Shown piece after piece: positions 5,627-5,639 of a stretch of 5,639 bases of DNA (positions are counted from its first letter, which is position 1; each line of letters starts with the position of its first letter). Origin of the DNA: an uncultured Oscillibacter sp. (GTDB lineage: Bacteria > Bacillota > Clostridia > Oscillospirales > Oscillospiraceae); the NCBI RefSeq assembly GCF_910587525.1, contig NZ_CAJULS010000143.1:1-5639 (forward strand), written 5' to 3'. The translations under genes were made by a program, and so were the position numbers. The notes beneath the pieces are model-generated. The model had not been told where the DNA came from. It did no database searches and saw only the letters and a program-made list of their open reading frames with translations.

Positions 5627-5639
5627 AAAAAAATAGCTT

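Noticed and set aside
1..5639. CRISPR arrays, tRNA or rRNA genes, complete insertion sequences
   Set aside because: I found no regularly spaced repeats, no tRNA-like cloverleaf or rRNA stretch, and no transposase gene. The only mobile-element hint is the palindrome at the right edge.

Overview
The window reads as a GC-rich chromosomal segment of an endospore-forming clostridium. The best guess is the Oscillospiraceae group of gut Firmicutes (Flavonifractor- or Oscillibacter-like). This rests on a spoIIGA-sigE sporulation pair, strong GGAGG-type ribosome binding sites, sigma-A-like promoters and a strong GC bias at third codon positions. The genus is inference; no database search was possible.

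Layout. Bases 1-138 hold no convincing gene, only a short perfect stem-loop. A minus-strand MATE-family efflux transporter (170-1510) follows, with a strong intrinsic terminator at its 3' end and a sigma-A-like promoter with extended -10 at its 5' end. Divergent from it is a small cysteine-rich protein gene (1703-2041, TTG start) that I cannot assign to a family. It is preceded by a 9-bp inverted repeat and closed by a GC-rich hairpin. The sporulation pair comes next: spoIIGA (2175-3206), the membrane aspartic protease that matures pro-sigma-E, and sigE (3046-3759), encoding the mother-cell sigma factor it activates. glnS (glutaminyl-tRNA synthetase, 3851-5548) then starts from its own sigma-A-like promoter. 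The window ends in three overlapping hairpins (5552-5626).

How the genes work together. SpoIIGA and SigE form the known early mother-cell switch: pro-sigma-E is made inactive, and after septation membrane-bound SpoIIGA cleaves off its N-terminal pro-sequence. The other genes (MATE pump, GlnRS) have no evident link to sporulation. The Cys-rich protein is a candidate spore-surface or metal-binding protein only by position and composition.

Most notable points: spoIIGA has no stop before sigE and runs 161 nt into it in another frame, and no reading frame closes before about 3161; sigE is followed by glnS rather than the usual sigG; there is an unassigned 14-cysteine small protein; and a three-hairpin array sits at the right edge. 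I see no convincing evidence for a wholly new multi-gene system here.
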